Below, one piece after another: positions 26,022 through 34,145 of a stretch of DNA of 64,000 nt (positions within the stretch are counted from its first letter, which is position 1; every line of letters begins with the position of its first letter). The translations under genes and the position numbers were made by a program. Location: NCBI GenBank assembly GCA_964477035.1, contig CAYZCW010000003.1, positions 310,001 through 374,000 of the forward strand. The letters are read 5' to 3'. This stretch comes from SLSG01 sp964477035. GTDB taxonomy: Bacteria > Bacteroidota > Bacteroidia > Bacteroidales > UBA7960. The notes under the pieces were generated by a model, which made no database searches, was not told the DNA's origin, and saw nothing but the letters and a program-made list of their open reading frames with translations.

Positions 26022-26642
26022 TCAAAGGGTTTTGAAAGCATGGCCGCCGGCAGACAGCTGCTCAAGCAGCCTCGGAAGGACGTACAGGCAATTCCCGGCG
26101 GCCAGGGGGCTGTCGTGGAACAGGACGACCGAGCCGTCGGTGGTCCGGCTGAGGGTGCGCCGGAGACAATCCTCCGGGCTCTGGCGTGCATCATAGTCCC
26201 TGCTGGAAACCGACCACATCCAGGTCTGAAACCCCCGGCCATACAGGGCCTTCGCCTGCGAAGGACCCAGCCTTCCGAAAGGCGGCCGGAACAGGCGGGA
26301 ACCGGTCACCCCGTACCCCCTTTCGGCATTGTCCAAAACCTTGTGTGCCGGCATCAGCCAGCCATTGAGGTGCTCCTGCCCGTGATTTCCGACCCTGTGG
26401 CCGGACGCCCGGATCCGGGCGGTAAGCGCCGGGTACCGCGCGGCATGCCGGCCCAGTAAAAAAAACGTGGCACGGGCCCCATGGCGCTCAAGGATGTCCA
26501 GCACCCGGGGCGTCACCTCGGGGTGGGGTCCGTCGTCAAAGGTCAGGTACACCTGCCGCCCCCCCGCCGGCTTTTGCCAGTGCAGCCAGGGTGCAGTGAG
26601 CCACTGCAACAGCCCGTATACGGGGACCACGGGAAGATTCAT
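26022..26642 (-). CDS. polysaccharide deacetylase (NodB homology domain)
   Basis: 206 residues, CE4 esterase family. Motif 1 TFDDGPHP (about 32-39) has the catalytic Asp pair, motif 2 GNHGQEHLNGW has the metal-binding histidines, and motif 3 RPPFGRLG has the active-site Arg. A C-terminal LFHDS matches motif 5. It removes N- or O-acetyl groups from chitin-like or peptidoglycan chains. A short hydrophobic N-terminus (VVPVYGLLQWL) may anchor it, but no cleavable signal is clear. Confidence 0.92.
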   Translation of the reverse strand: MNLPVVPVYGLLQWLTAPWLHWQKPAGGRQVYLTFDDGPHPEVTPRVLDILERHGARATFFLLGRHAARYPALTARIRASGHRVGNHGQEHLNGWLMPAHKVLDNAERGYGVTGSRLFRPPFGRLGPSQAKALYGRGFQTWMWSVSSRDYDARQSPEDCLRRTLSRTTDGSVVLFHDSPLAAGNCLYVLPRLLEQLSAGGHAFKTL

Positions 26643-26705
26643 CAGACAAATTACAAAGGATCCGGACCGGGGTCAGGCCCTTACACCGCCCCGGGAAGGT
26701 AAAGG

Positions 26706-26743
26706 TAAAAAAAACCGGGCCTTGCTCGTTCACAAGACCCGGA
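26706..26743 (-). terminator. factor-independent terminator for the small exported protein gene
   Basis: On the minus strand the arms CCGGGTCTTG and CAAGGCCCGG form a 10-bp stem with one mismatch, followed by eight Ts. Confidence 0.75.
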
Positions 26744-26843
26744 AACCAAAACAACTGAGAAAATCCAGAGGGAAACTGGGAAAGATGAAAAAAGGGCTTG
26801 TTTTCAGGTTGTTTCTCGTTTGTTTTACTTTTCGTCGGATGGG

Positions 26844-27128
26844 TTAGCGGATGATGGGGCGAAGCTCGCAGGGAATGTCATTCACTTCTGTCTCCGGCTT
26901 GCTCATCTCGCTGAGGTCAAATTTCCTCTCAAAAAGGCTCCGGCGTGCGCGGCTGAATTCAACAGCCTGGTCGAAAGGCAGGGTATCGGTGGCTTCCTCC
27001 ACTTTCACAGGCATGGTCAGCGCCCTTCCAAGGGCATCGTAAAAAGTCAGGGTCCTTTTCGGGGTGGTGGCCTGGCCCAGGGTGGCGGTCAGAATCAGTG
27101 CGGCGGTTATGATCAGTTTTGTTTTCAT
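26844..27128 (-). CDS. small exported protein, unknown function
   Basis: 94 residues from ATG 27128 (MKTKLIITAALILTATLGQA), a clean signal peptide with cleavage after GQA. The mature part is charged, with TFYDALGRALTMPV and a Cys near the end (DIPCELRP). No family recognised. The upstream in-frame ATG at 27176 would add 16 non-signal residues, so 27128 is preferred. It has its own terminator at 26706-26743. Confidence 0.6.
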   Translation of the reverse strand: MKTKLIITAALILTATLGQATTPKRTLTFYDALGRALTMPVKVEEATDTLPFDQAVEFSRARRSLFERKFDLSEMSKPETEVNDIPCELRPIIR

Positions 27129-27261
27129 TTTGATGTTGGTTTTTGTGTTTGATATTGCGTGTGTCTGACCAATCATTAACCATCATCGTGCCAAACTTTT
27201 TATGTTATTGATTTTATGTGTTTTACAACTCCCTTCATTGAAACAATCAAACAAACCGGAT

Positions 27262-27313
27262 AAAAAAAACTGTCCGCCTGCGAATGGAAATTGTACGCAG
27301 ACGGACAGTTTTC
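27262..27313 (-). terminator. terminator after malQ
   Basis: On the minus strand CTGTCCGTCTGCG pairs with CGCAGGCGGACAG (13 bp, one mismatch, about 13-nt loop) and is followed by eight Ts. It lies 22 bp past the malQ stop and, with its A/T flanks, could also act on the other strand. Confidence 0.75.
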
Positions 27314-27334
27314 AGGATGTGGCCGGCGCCGGCC

Positions 27335-28822
27335 CTATCGCCGCCCGAAAATACGGGTCAGCTTCATCAGCGCCTCCGCATGGGCGGTCGTCAGGCTTTC
27401 CTTCCTGTACCGCCACCGCCAGTAGCCGGAAGGTTTTCCGGGAAAGTTCATGCGTGCATTGGTGTCGAGCCGCAGCACGTCCTGCAGGGGGGCAATGGCC
27501 ACGTCAGACACGGTGGACCAGGCCAGGCGGATGAAGGACCAGGCAGGATCGTTTTCGTCGATGCGGAAATAATCGCGCATCATCTGCCGGTCGCTTTCGG
27601 AGGCCTCATTGAACCGTCCCAGGGTGGTGTCGTTGTCGTGGGTGCCGGTATAGACCACGGTATTCTTGTCGTAGGTATGGGGGATGAACTCGTTCTCCTC
27701 GCCCGAGTCGAAGGCAAACTGCAGGATCTTCATGCCCGGCATGCCGAAATCGTCGCGCAGCTCCTCCACATCCGGGGTGATCACCCCGAGGTCTTCGGCC
27801 ACAATGGGCAACTCGCCCAGGGCATCCGTCACGGCCTCCAGCATCTCACGGCCCCTGGCCCGCACCCACTCCCCCTTCACGGCGGTCGTTTCGCCATAGG
27901 GCACCGCCCAGTAGGCAGCCAGTCCGCGGAAATGGTCGATCCGCAGGATATCGTACAGCAGGAAACTGGAGCGGATGCGGTCGATCCACCAGGCAAAACC
28001 GGTTTCCTCCAGCCTGTCCCAGTCATAAATGGGGTTTCCCCAAAGCTGGCCCGTCTCACTGAAATAGTCCGGCGGCACCCCGGCCACCGTGATGGGGTTC
28101 AGCTTCTCGTCGAACTCAAACAATTCGGATCTGGCCCAGGCCTCGGCGCTGTCGAAGGCGACATAGAGCGGGATGTCACCGAAAATCCTGATGTCGTTCA
28201 GGTTGGCATAGGCCTTCAGCTCCAGCCACTGGCTGAAAAACAAAAACTGCACAAACCGGTAAAAATTGATCTCGTCCGAGAGGTGTTCCCGGTAGCGCTG
28301 CAGGGTGTCCGCATCCCGGGTGGTCAGCGGCCGGTCCCACTCAGACCATGCCTTCCCGCCCTGGTTGACCTTCAGGGCCATGTAAAAGGCATAATCTTCC
28401 AGCCAGTGCTGGTGTTTGAGGCAGAAATTACCGAACCTTATTGCCTGCAGGCGGTCGTTCTGCGCGGAAAAATTGCCGTAGGCCTTCCTGAGCAGGGGAT
28501 ACTTGTAATTGAAAACAGCCCCGAAATCGACAGACTCCGGGTCGAAGGACTCCCGGGGCAGGTCGGCACCATCCAGCAGTCCCTGCTCCACCAGCTTGTC
28601 CAGGTCGATCAGCAGGGGGTTCCCGGCAAAGGCCGAAAAGCACTGGTAGGGAGAATCGCCGTAGCCTGTATGGCCCAGGGGCAGGATCTGCCAGATCTTC
28701 TGTCCGGCCTGCACCAGAAAGTCCACAAATTCATGCGCCTCTTTTCCCATGGTCCCTATCCCGTATTTCCCGGGCAGGGAGGTGATATGCAGCAGGATAC
28801 CGCTTGAACGTTCTTTAGACAT
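27335..28822 (-). CDS. malQ: 4-alpha-glucanotransferase (GH77 amylomaltase)
   Basis: 495 residues, normal for the plant/bacterial GH77 type. Starts with the family's RSSGILLHITSLPG and GIGTMG; continues QILPLGHTGYGDSPYQ. Catalytic regions include ILRIDHFRGLAAYW (nucleophile Asp), IVAEDLGVITPDVEEL (acid/base Glu) and YTGTHDNDTT (transition-state Asp). It transfers maltodextrin segments between alpha-1,4-glucans in the cytoplasm. It follows the MFS sugar transporter by 18 bp, forming a transport-plus-processing pair. Confidence 0.96.
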   Translation of the reverse strand: MSKERSSGILLHITSLPGKYGIGTMGKEAHEFVDFLVQAGQKIWQILPLGHTGYGDSPYQCFSAFAGNPLLIDLDKLVEQGLLDGADLPRESFDPESVDFGAVFNYKYPLLRKAYGNFSAQNDRLQAIRFGNFCLKHQHWLEDYAFYMALKVNQGGKAWSEWDRPLTTRDADTLQRYREHLSDEINFYRFVQFLFFSQWLELKAYANLNDIRIFGDIPLYVAFDSAEAWARSELFEFDEKLNPITVAGVPPDYFSETGQLWGNPIYDWDRLEETGFAWWIDRIRSSFLLYDILRIDHFRGLAAYWAVPYGETTAVKGEWVRARGREMLEAVTDALGELPIVAEDLGVITPDVEELRDDFGMPGMKILQFAFDSGEENEFIPHTYDKNTVVYTGTHDNDTTLGRFNEASESDRQMMRDYFRIDENDPAWSFIRLAWSTVSDVAIAPLQDVLRLDTNARMNFPGKPSGYWRWRYRKESLTTAHAEALMKLTRIFGRR

Positions 28823-28840
28823 AGGTTTTCCGGTTATGGA

Positions 28841-30604
28841 TTAGGAAATGGCTTGTTTGATTTTCTTTTCGTCTTCGTCATCGACAAACAGCACCGTGAT
28901 GGCCGCCACAATGAACGAGCCCCCGCCCAGCACCAGGGCCCAGATGGCCTGGCCGCCGGCGATGGTGGTGACAAAAAACCCCAGCAGGCTGGCCGCCATG
29001 ATCTGCGGAATGACGATAAAGAAATTAAATATCCCCATATAGGTCCCCATCTTGTGAGCCGGCAGGGAGCCGGTCAGGATGGCATAGGGCATGGACAGGA
29101 TGCTGGCCCAGGCGAGTCCCACGCCCACCATCGAAAGAAGGATCAGGTTCGGGTTGCCGATGAAATAGATCGAGATGAACCCTGCCGCCCCGGCCAGAAG
29201 GGCGATCATGTGTGTGATCCGGCGGTTGGTCCACCGTGCCAGGAATGGCAGGAAAAACGCCAGCAGGGCGGCAAAGCCGTTGTAGGCGGCAAAGGCCACA
29301 CCGACCCAGTCGGCCCCCCTGTTGTACTCCTGCTGTATGCGGTCGAGCGTCGCGTTCAGTCCGCCGCTGACCTCCAGGCCCCGGTCTTCCCGGAAGAAGT
29401 TCACCACCCGCATGCTGGCCACCACGTTCGACTGCCCTGCAAGCACCTGTTGTTCATAGGTCCTGAGTTCCTCTCCGACCCGCTGCAGGTCTCCGTACCA
29501 GTCGGCCCCGGTCTGTTCCTGCAACTGCAGGCTGATGGCCTTCATCTCTTCCAGCTCGGCCGCGGTAATCTTCATGTCATAGATGTGACTGGTCACCCCG
29601 GCCGTGGTATAGATCCACATGGCGAACAGGGCGAACCAGGAGAAAAACTGCACCACCGCCAGCTGGCCCATGGTTTTGGGCATGCGGAACAAATCGTTGA
29701 TCACCACCACGAAACCATGCCTGCCGTTGCCCCGGCGGATCATCAGCCCCGTCAGCAGCTGGATCAGCCCGAAAAGGGCCAGTCCGCCGGACAGGATGTA
29801 CAATTCCCCCTCCAGGCCCAGCCAGTACACCAGGCCCGTCAGCAGGAGGCCGCCAAGGATCCAGAAAGGGGCGTACTTTAAAAACCTTTGGGCCGGCAGC
29901 AGCTCATCCCGCTCGTGCTGTCTTCTTTTATCATCGTCGGACCGGTTTCTCTCGAACGCCGCAAGTTCTTCGGGCGAGTACTCCCTGGTGCGGATCACCG
30001 TCCACAGCACCGACAGGAAAAACACCGCCGCACCGATATAAAAGGCAAATTTCACCGAGGGAGGGATGCGCTCCCCGGCGGCCAGGTCGGCCACGTTGGA
30101 AATACCCAGCCAGTTGGTGAGCACGTAAGGCAGGCCACTGGCCACCACCGCCCCCACGCCGATGAAAAAGCTCTGCATGGCGAACCCTTTGGTCCGCTGT
30201 TCGGGCGGCAGCATATCGCCCACGAAGGCCCGGAAAGGCTCCATGGAGACATTGATCGAGGCATCCAGTATCCAGAGCATGCCCGCGGCCACCCACAGGA
30301 AAGGACTGTTGGGCATGATCACCAGCGCCAGCGAGGCCAGGATGGCCCCCACCAGGAAGAAGGGCCTGCGCCGGCCCAACCGGTTCCAGGTGTTGTCGCT
30401 GAGGTATCCGACAATGGGCTGAACGATCAAACCGGTTACCGGGGCGGCGATCCACAAAATGGGGATGGTGCCGATGTCTGCGCCAAGGCTTTCAAAGATG
30501 CGGCTGACATTGGCATTCTGAAGGGCAAAACCGAACTGGATGCCCAGGAATCCGAAACTCATGTTCCAGATCTGCCAGAAGCTCAAGCGGGGTTGTGTTT
30601 TCAT
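28841..30604 (-). CDS. MFS transporter, SLC45/maltodextrin type
   Basis: 587 residues with about twelve membrane segments. N-terminal WNMSFGFLGIQFGFALQNAN, then GYLSDNTWNRLGRRRPFFL (the MFS A-like loop) and EPFRAFVGDMLP match SLC45-type sugar transporters. A large soluble insertion (about residues 345-430, QTGADWYGDLQRVGEELRTY region) sits in the second half and is longer than usual. Location directly before malQ supports maltose/maltodextrin uptake. It is preceded 47 bp upstream by the CBS/ACT gene on the same strand. Confidence 0.85.
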   Translation of the reverse strand: MKTQPRLSFWQIWNMSFGFLGIQFGFALQNANVSRIFESLGADIGTIPILWIAAPVTGLIVQPIVGYLSDNTWNRLGRRRPFFLVGAILASLALVIMPNSPFLWVAAGMLWILDASINVSMEPFRAFVGDMLPPEQRTKGFAMQSFFIGVGAVVASGLPYVLTNWLGISNVADLAAGERIPPSVKFAFYIGAAVFFLSVLWTVIRTREYSPEELAAFERNRSDDDKRRQHERDELLPAQRFLKYAPFWILGGLLLTGLVYWLGLEGELYILSGGLALFGLIQLLTGLMIRRGNGRHGFVVVINDLFRMPKTMGQLAVVQFFSWFALFAMWIYTTAGVTSHIYDMKITAAELEEMKAISLQLQEQTGADWYGDLQRVGEELRTYEQQVLAGQSNVVASMRVVNFFREDRGLEVSGGLNATLDRIQQEYNRGADWVGVAFAAYNGFAALLAFFLPFLARWTNRRITHMIALLAGAAGFISIYFIGNPNLILLSMVGVGLAWASILSMPYAILTGSLPAHKMGTYMGIFNFFIVIPQIMAASLLGFFVTTIAGGQAIWALVLGGGSFIVAAITVLFVDDEDEKKIKQAIS

Positions 30605-30651
30605 AGACCGGCGGCCATTGGGGGTAAAAAAAGGTTTAAAGATACGTTTTT

Positions 30652-31317
30652 TCAGGTATTCAGATAGTTCATCAGGGATTCGTACCGGCTGTGCAACAGG
30701 TCGTCCATGCTGCTTTCCTCAGAAAATGAAGCGGCGATGATGTAGTTATAGCGGTTGAATGTCTGGATGATGGGTGAGAGGTCGATCCGGTTCACCTTGA
30801 TGGTCACCTCCAGGCGGGTGCTTTCGGGAAAGGAGGTGATGTAGGAGCTCAGCACCTTGGCATCGTTCGACTCCACAATGCGTGCGATCTCGGCCAGGGA
30901 GTAATCGTGGCTGTTGACCTCGAGCACCAGGATGCCGCCCGGCTGTTTGACCGAAGCCACCTCGGCCACGATCGCAGCAAGCCGGTCCAGGGTCACCGCT
31001 CCGAGGTATTGCTCCTTTTCATCCAGCACCGGCACCAGGCTCAGCTTCTCGGCCACGGCCAGCCGGATCAGGTCATACACATGCTGTCCCTGCTGCACGT
31101 ACGGCCTGGGCAAAGCCAGGCGGCAGCTGCCCAGGGGCGCCTCCGGATCGTCCAGGTTGAGCACCGCCAGCTCGGAGATTACCCCCACGAAACGGTCGCC
31201 GTCAATGACCGGCAGGTGCGTCAGCCTCAGGTCGTCCATCAGGGCCAGGGCCGAGTCTCCCGTGTCCGTCAGCCGGAGGGGAGAGACCAGGTCGCTGAGA
31301 AAATCTTTTATAAGCAT
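30652..31317 (-). CDS. CBS-domain pair with C-terminal ACT-like domain (AcuB-like)
   Basis: 221 residues: two CBS motifs (DLRLTHLPVIDGDRFVGVI at about 28-46 and KLSLVPVLDEKEQYLGAVTL at about 90-109), then an ACT-like region (GGILVLEVNSHDYSLAEIAR onward). CBS pairs bind adenine nucleotides; AcuB-type proteins are energy or amino-acid sensors. The partner is not known. It may be first in an operon with the transporter and malQ, which would suggest nucleotide sensing of carbon status (inference). Confidence 0.85.
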   Translation of the reverse strand: MLIKDFLSDLVSPLRLTDTGDSALALMDDLRLTHLPVIDGDRFVGVISELAVLNLDDPEAPLGSCRLALPRPYVQQGQHVYDLIRLAVAEKLSLVPVLDEKEQYLGAVTLDRLAAIVAEVASVKQPGGILVLEVNSHDYSLAEIARIVESNDAKVLSSYITSFPESTRLEVTIKVNRIDLSPIIQTFNRYNYIIAASFSEESSMDDLLHSRYESLMNYLNT

Positions 31318-31427
31318 ATTCTTTCCCCGTTAATGATATGTGAAGGTATGAATTTTTGCAAAATCCTGTTTTAAAACAAAAAGGAAAGCCGCATAAAACA
31401 AAGTGCCCGATATTTTAAAAAAATGGG

Positions 31428-31435
31428 TAATTTTG
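31428..31435 (+). promoter_or_regulatory. possible -7 promoter box for tRNA-Gly
   Basis: TAATTTTG, 71 bp upstream of the mature tRNA end; the distance is longish, and no clear -33 element is seen. Confidence 0.35.
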
Positions 31436-31506
31436 TCCTTGTCCGGAGCCTGCCGGCGGGACAGGGGCCCCTGGGCCATGTCCGGGGCAGCATGCTCCAC
31501 CGAGTA

Positions 31507-31578
31507 GCGGAAGTAGCTCAGGGGTAGAGCATCAGCTTCCCAAGCTGAGGGTCGCGGGTTCGAATCCCGTTTTCCGCT
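31507..31578 (+). tRNA. tRNA-Gly (CCC)
   Basis: 72-nt cloverleaf: acceptor GCGGAAG/TTTCCGC, D-arm GCTC/GAGC, anticodon stem TCAGC/GCTGA with loop TTCCCAA (anticodon CCC), T-arm GCGGG/CCCGT with TTCGAAT loop, discriminator T, then an encoded CA. A terminator follows 12 bp later. Confidence 0.95.
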
Positions 31579-31590
31579 CACCCGCAAAAG

Positions 31591-31619
31591 ACCACCCTGC
31601 CTTCAGGGTGGTTTTTTTT
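31591..31619 (+). terminator. terminator after tRNA-Gly
   Basis: ACCACCCTG, 4-nt loop CCTT, CAGGGTGGT followed by a T-run: a perfect 9-bp stem. Confidence 0.85.
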
Positions 31620-31673
31620 ATTTTTCGTCGGACGGGTCCGCAGCCCCCTGTTTTATTTGCCGGGATGAAGGCG

Positions 31674-31681
31674 TATCTTTG
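31674..31681 (+). promoter_or_regulatory. -7 promoter box for pdxJ
   Basis: TATCTTTG lies 13 bp before the ATG at 31695, giving a very short leader of about 10 nt. It also rules out the in-frame ATG at 31665 as the start. Confidence 0.55.
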
Positions 31682-31694
31682 CAAAAAAAGCCTC

Positions 31695-32423
31695 ATGACA
31701 CGACTCAGCGTCAACATCAACAAAATCGCCACCCTGCGCAATGCCCGCGGAGGCAATGTGCCCGATGTGGTGAAGGCCGCCATCGACTGCGAACGCTTCG
31801 GGGCCCAGGGCATCACGGTCCATCCCCGGCCCGATGAACGCCACATCCGCTACCAGGACGTGCTGGACCTCAAGCCGGTGGTCACCACCGAGTTCAATAT
31901 CGAAGGCTACCCCAACCGCAAGTTCATGGACCTGGTCCTCCGGATTTGTCCGGCCCAGGTGACCCTGGTCCCGGACCCGCCCAACGCCCTCACCTCCAAT
32001 GCCGGCTGGGATACCATCAAGCACGCCTCCTTCCTGAAAGACGTGGTGGCGGAGTTTCACGGGGCCGGCATCCGCACCTCCCTGTTCATCGAAACGGAGC
32101 CGGAGCTCATTTTCAAGGCGGCCGAAACCGGCACCGACCGGGTGGAGCTTTACACAGAACCCTACGCTGCCGGATACCCGGCCGACCGGGAAGCGGCGGT
32201 GGCCCCCTTCGTCAGGGCGGCAGAGGCGGCGCATGAAGCTGGCCTGGGGCTGAATGCCGGGCACGACCTCAGCCTGGAAAACCTGAAATTCTTCGCCCGG
32301 CGCATCCCCCACCTGCTGGAAGTCTCCATCGGCCACGCCCTGATCAGCGATGCCCTGTACTTCGGACTGGAAAACACCATCCAGCTGTACCTGCGCCAGC
32401 TCAGGACAGAGGCAACAAAATAA
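31695..32423 (+). CDS. pdxJ: pyridoxine 5'-phosphate synthase PdxJ
   Basis: 242-residue TIM barrel that condenses 1-deoxyxylulose 5-phosphate with 3-amino-2-oxopropyl phosphate to give pyridoxine 5'-phosphate. Segments: LSVNINKIATLRNARGG, GITVHPRPDERHI, EFNIEGYPN, VTLVPDPP, ELYTEPYA and NAGHDLSLENL. The start MTRLSVNINK is chosen because the promoter box lies between it and an upstream ATG. PLP made here would supply tryptophanase, among others. Confidence 0.96.
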   Translation: MTRLSVNINKIATLRNARGGNVPDVVKAAIDCERFGAQGITVHPRPDERHIRYQDVLDLKPVVTTEFNIEGYPNRKFMDLVLRICPAQVTLVPDPPNALTSNAGWDTIKHASFLKDVVAEFHGAGIRTSLFIETEPELIFKAAETGTDRVELYTEPYAAGYPADREAAVAPFVRAAEAAHEAGLGLNAGHDLSLENLKFFARRIPHLLEVSIGHALISDALYFGLENTIQLYLRQLRTEATK

Positions 32424-32464
32424 CCGCCTGGGTTGTTAAGGGATAAATAACCCTATCCGGATCC

Positions 32465-33160
32465 ATGTCCCTGACCACCAAGCAGCGCGAACAGGCTGAA
32501 GGCCTGTATCTCATCCTGGGAGGCCTGTTCATCACCTCCCTGGTTACCAGCAACCTGATTTTTCAGAAATTTTTTACCTGGAGTCCCTTCGGGCTGTATA
32601 CCTTCGAGCTCAGCGTCGGCATCATCGCCTATCCGTTCACCTTCCTGGTCACCGACGTCATCTCGGAAGTGTACGGGCGCCGCCGTGCCAACCGGGTGGT
32701 GCTGGCCGGGGTGTTCGCCAGCGCCTTCGCCCTGGGCATCGTCATTGTGTCGTCGGCCGCCCCGGCAACCGAATGGTCACCCCTCTCCAACCAGGAGTTC
32801 AGCAAGGCCTTCAGCTATACCTACATTGCTGTCAGCGCCTCCCTGGCCGCCTACCTCATCGCCCAGTTCCTCGACGTGCAGGTGTTCCACTTCTGGAAGC
32901 GCGTCACCAACGGAAGGCACCTGTGGCTGCGCAACAACTTCTCGACATTCACCAGCCAGTTTATCGATACCTTTGTCATCATCTCGCTCCTCTGCCTGTT
33001 CGGGGTCATCCCCTGGGAGTACTGGACCGGGCTGGTGATCAATGGATTTTTATTCAAAGTGCTGTTCGCCCTGTTCGACACGCCCCTGGCCTACCTGATG
33101 GTTTACGGCCTGCGCAGGCACTTCGGCCTGAAAGGCGTGGGCGCGGAGCTGGCGTTCTGA
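32465..33160 (+). CDS. yhhQ: queuosine precursor transporter (YhhQ/DUF165 family)
   Basis: 231-residue inner-membrane protein with about six membrane segments. Family marks: FPFT-like AYPFTFLVTDVISEVYG and RNNFSTFTSQFIDTFVI, followed by NGFLFKVLFALFDTPLAYL. Members import queuosine precursors (preQ0/preQ1). It lies 41 bp after pdxJ and complements queG at 10.8 kb. The intergenic region downstream holds a copy of the hairpin repeat also found around the 53-kb gap. Confidence 0.9.
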   Translation: MSLTTKQREQAEGLYLILGGLFITSLVTSNLIFQKFFTWSPFGLYTFELSVGIIAYPFTFLVTDVISEVYGRRRANRVVLAGVFASAFALGIVIVSSAAPATEWSPLSNQEFSKAFSYTYIAVSASLAAYLIAQFLDVQVFHFWKRVTNGRHLWLRNNFSTFTSQFIDTFVIISLLCLFGVIPWEYWTGLVINGFLFKVLFALFDTPLAYLMVYGLRRHFGLKGVGAELAF

Positions 33161-33177
33161 GTGAGGGCACAAGCAGC

Positions 33178-33241
33178 AGGCGAAGCCCCGTCCGGGTGAG
33201 CGCATTTGAATCCCGAAGGGGATTCGCAGAGAGAAAACGGA
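33178..33241 (+). repeat. dispersed hairpin repeat, single copy
   Basis: 64 bp closely matching the tandem units at 52923-53107 (for example AGCGCATTTGAATCCCG). The core is GAATCCC, loop GAAG, GGGATTC. In the 53-kb copies the same stem has the loop GCCA, so the stem is kept while the loop differs. Confidence 0.75.
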
Positions 33242-33305
33242 CCGGGGCGGGCCGGGAGCCCGGCACAGCGCAAAGCCGGAAAGAAACAGACCAAAAAAGC
33301 GAAAC

Positions 33306-34115
33306 ATGGAACTGTATTTCAGAAGGTACGGCAAAGAAGGCGATCCGCCCCTGGTCATCCTGCACGGACTGTTCGGCCTGTCGGACAACTGGGACACCCT
33401 GGCCCGGCGGTACGCAGAGGAAGGGATGGACGTGATCGTCCCCGATCAGCGGAATCACGGCCGTTCGGGACATAGCCCGGTGCATACCTATGAGGCCATG
33501 ACCGACGACCTGCTGGAGCTGCTCGACCGGCTGGCCCTGGAGGCAACCACCCTGCTGGGCCATTCGATGGGGGGCAAGACCGCGATGCAGTTCGCTTTCG
33601 ACCATCCCGAACGCGTCGACCGCCTCATCGTGGCCGACATCGCCCCGTCGGCCTCCGGCACGAACACCCGGCACCAGCAGCTGATCGACATCATGACCAA
33701 GCTGCCCCTGGAGGATTTCAGCAGCCGCAGCGAAGCCGACGAGGCCCTTGCCGGCAGGATCCCCGCGCGCCGCGTGCGGCAGTTCCTGACCAAGAACATT
33801 TACTGGAAGGACAAGTCCAGCCTGGGCTGGCGCATCAACCTGGACGTGCTCCGCGACAGCCTGGACGAGGTGTTTCGCGGGGTCGGCGGACCCGGTACTT
33901 TCGACAAACCCGTCCTGTTCCTGCGGGGAGGACAGTCCGACTATGTGCCCGACAGCGCCATCCCCTCCATCAAAAAGCTGTTTCCCCGGGCCCGCCTGGA
34001 AACCGTCAGCGGGGGCACCCACTGGCTGCATGCCGACAACCCGGAGGATTTCTTTTCCCTGTCGATGGACTTCCTGTCCGACGAAAAAAAATCTTTACAT
34101 TTACCGGGTCAATAA
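33306..34115 (+). CDS. alpha/beta hydrolase, YbfF-like esterase
   Basis: 269 residues, cytoplasmic. Oxyanion segment VILHGLFGLSDNW (about 17-29), PDQRNHGRSGHS, nucleophile elbow GHSMGGKTAM (Ser about 96) and His in GGTHWLHADNP near the C-terminus. This resembles YbfF-type acyl-CoA esterases, but substrate is not established. It is followed 30 bp later by the large S9 peptidase. TACATTTA inside its last codons (34096-34103) is a possible near-consensus promoter for the peptidase. Confidence 0.88.
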   Translation: MELYFRRYGKEGDPPLVILHGLFGLSDNWDTLARRYAEEGMDVIVPDQRNHGRSGHSPVHTYEAMTDDLLELLDRLALEATTLLGHSMGGKTAMQFAFDHPERVDRLIVADIAPSASGTNTRHQQLIDIMTKLPLEDFSSRSEADEALAGRIPARRVRQFLTKNIYWKDKSSLGWRINLDVLRDSLDEVFRGVGGPGTFDKPVLFLRGGQSDYVPDSAIPSIKKLFPRARLETVSGGTHWLHADNPEDFFSLSMDFLSDEKKSLHLPGQ

Positions 34116-34145
34116 CCAAGGTTTCACTACAATAATCAAGCATTC

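Noticed and set aside
31608..31694. N-terminal extension of PdxJ (in-frame start at 31665)
   Set aside because: It overlaps the tRNA terminator and promoter box and is absent from the family.
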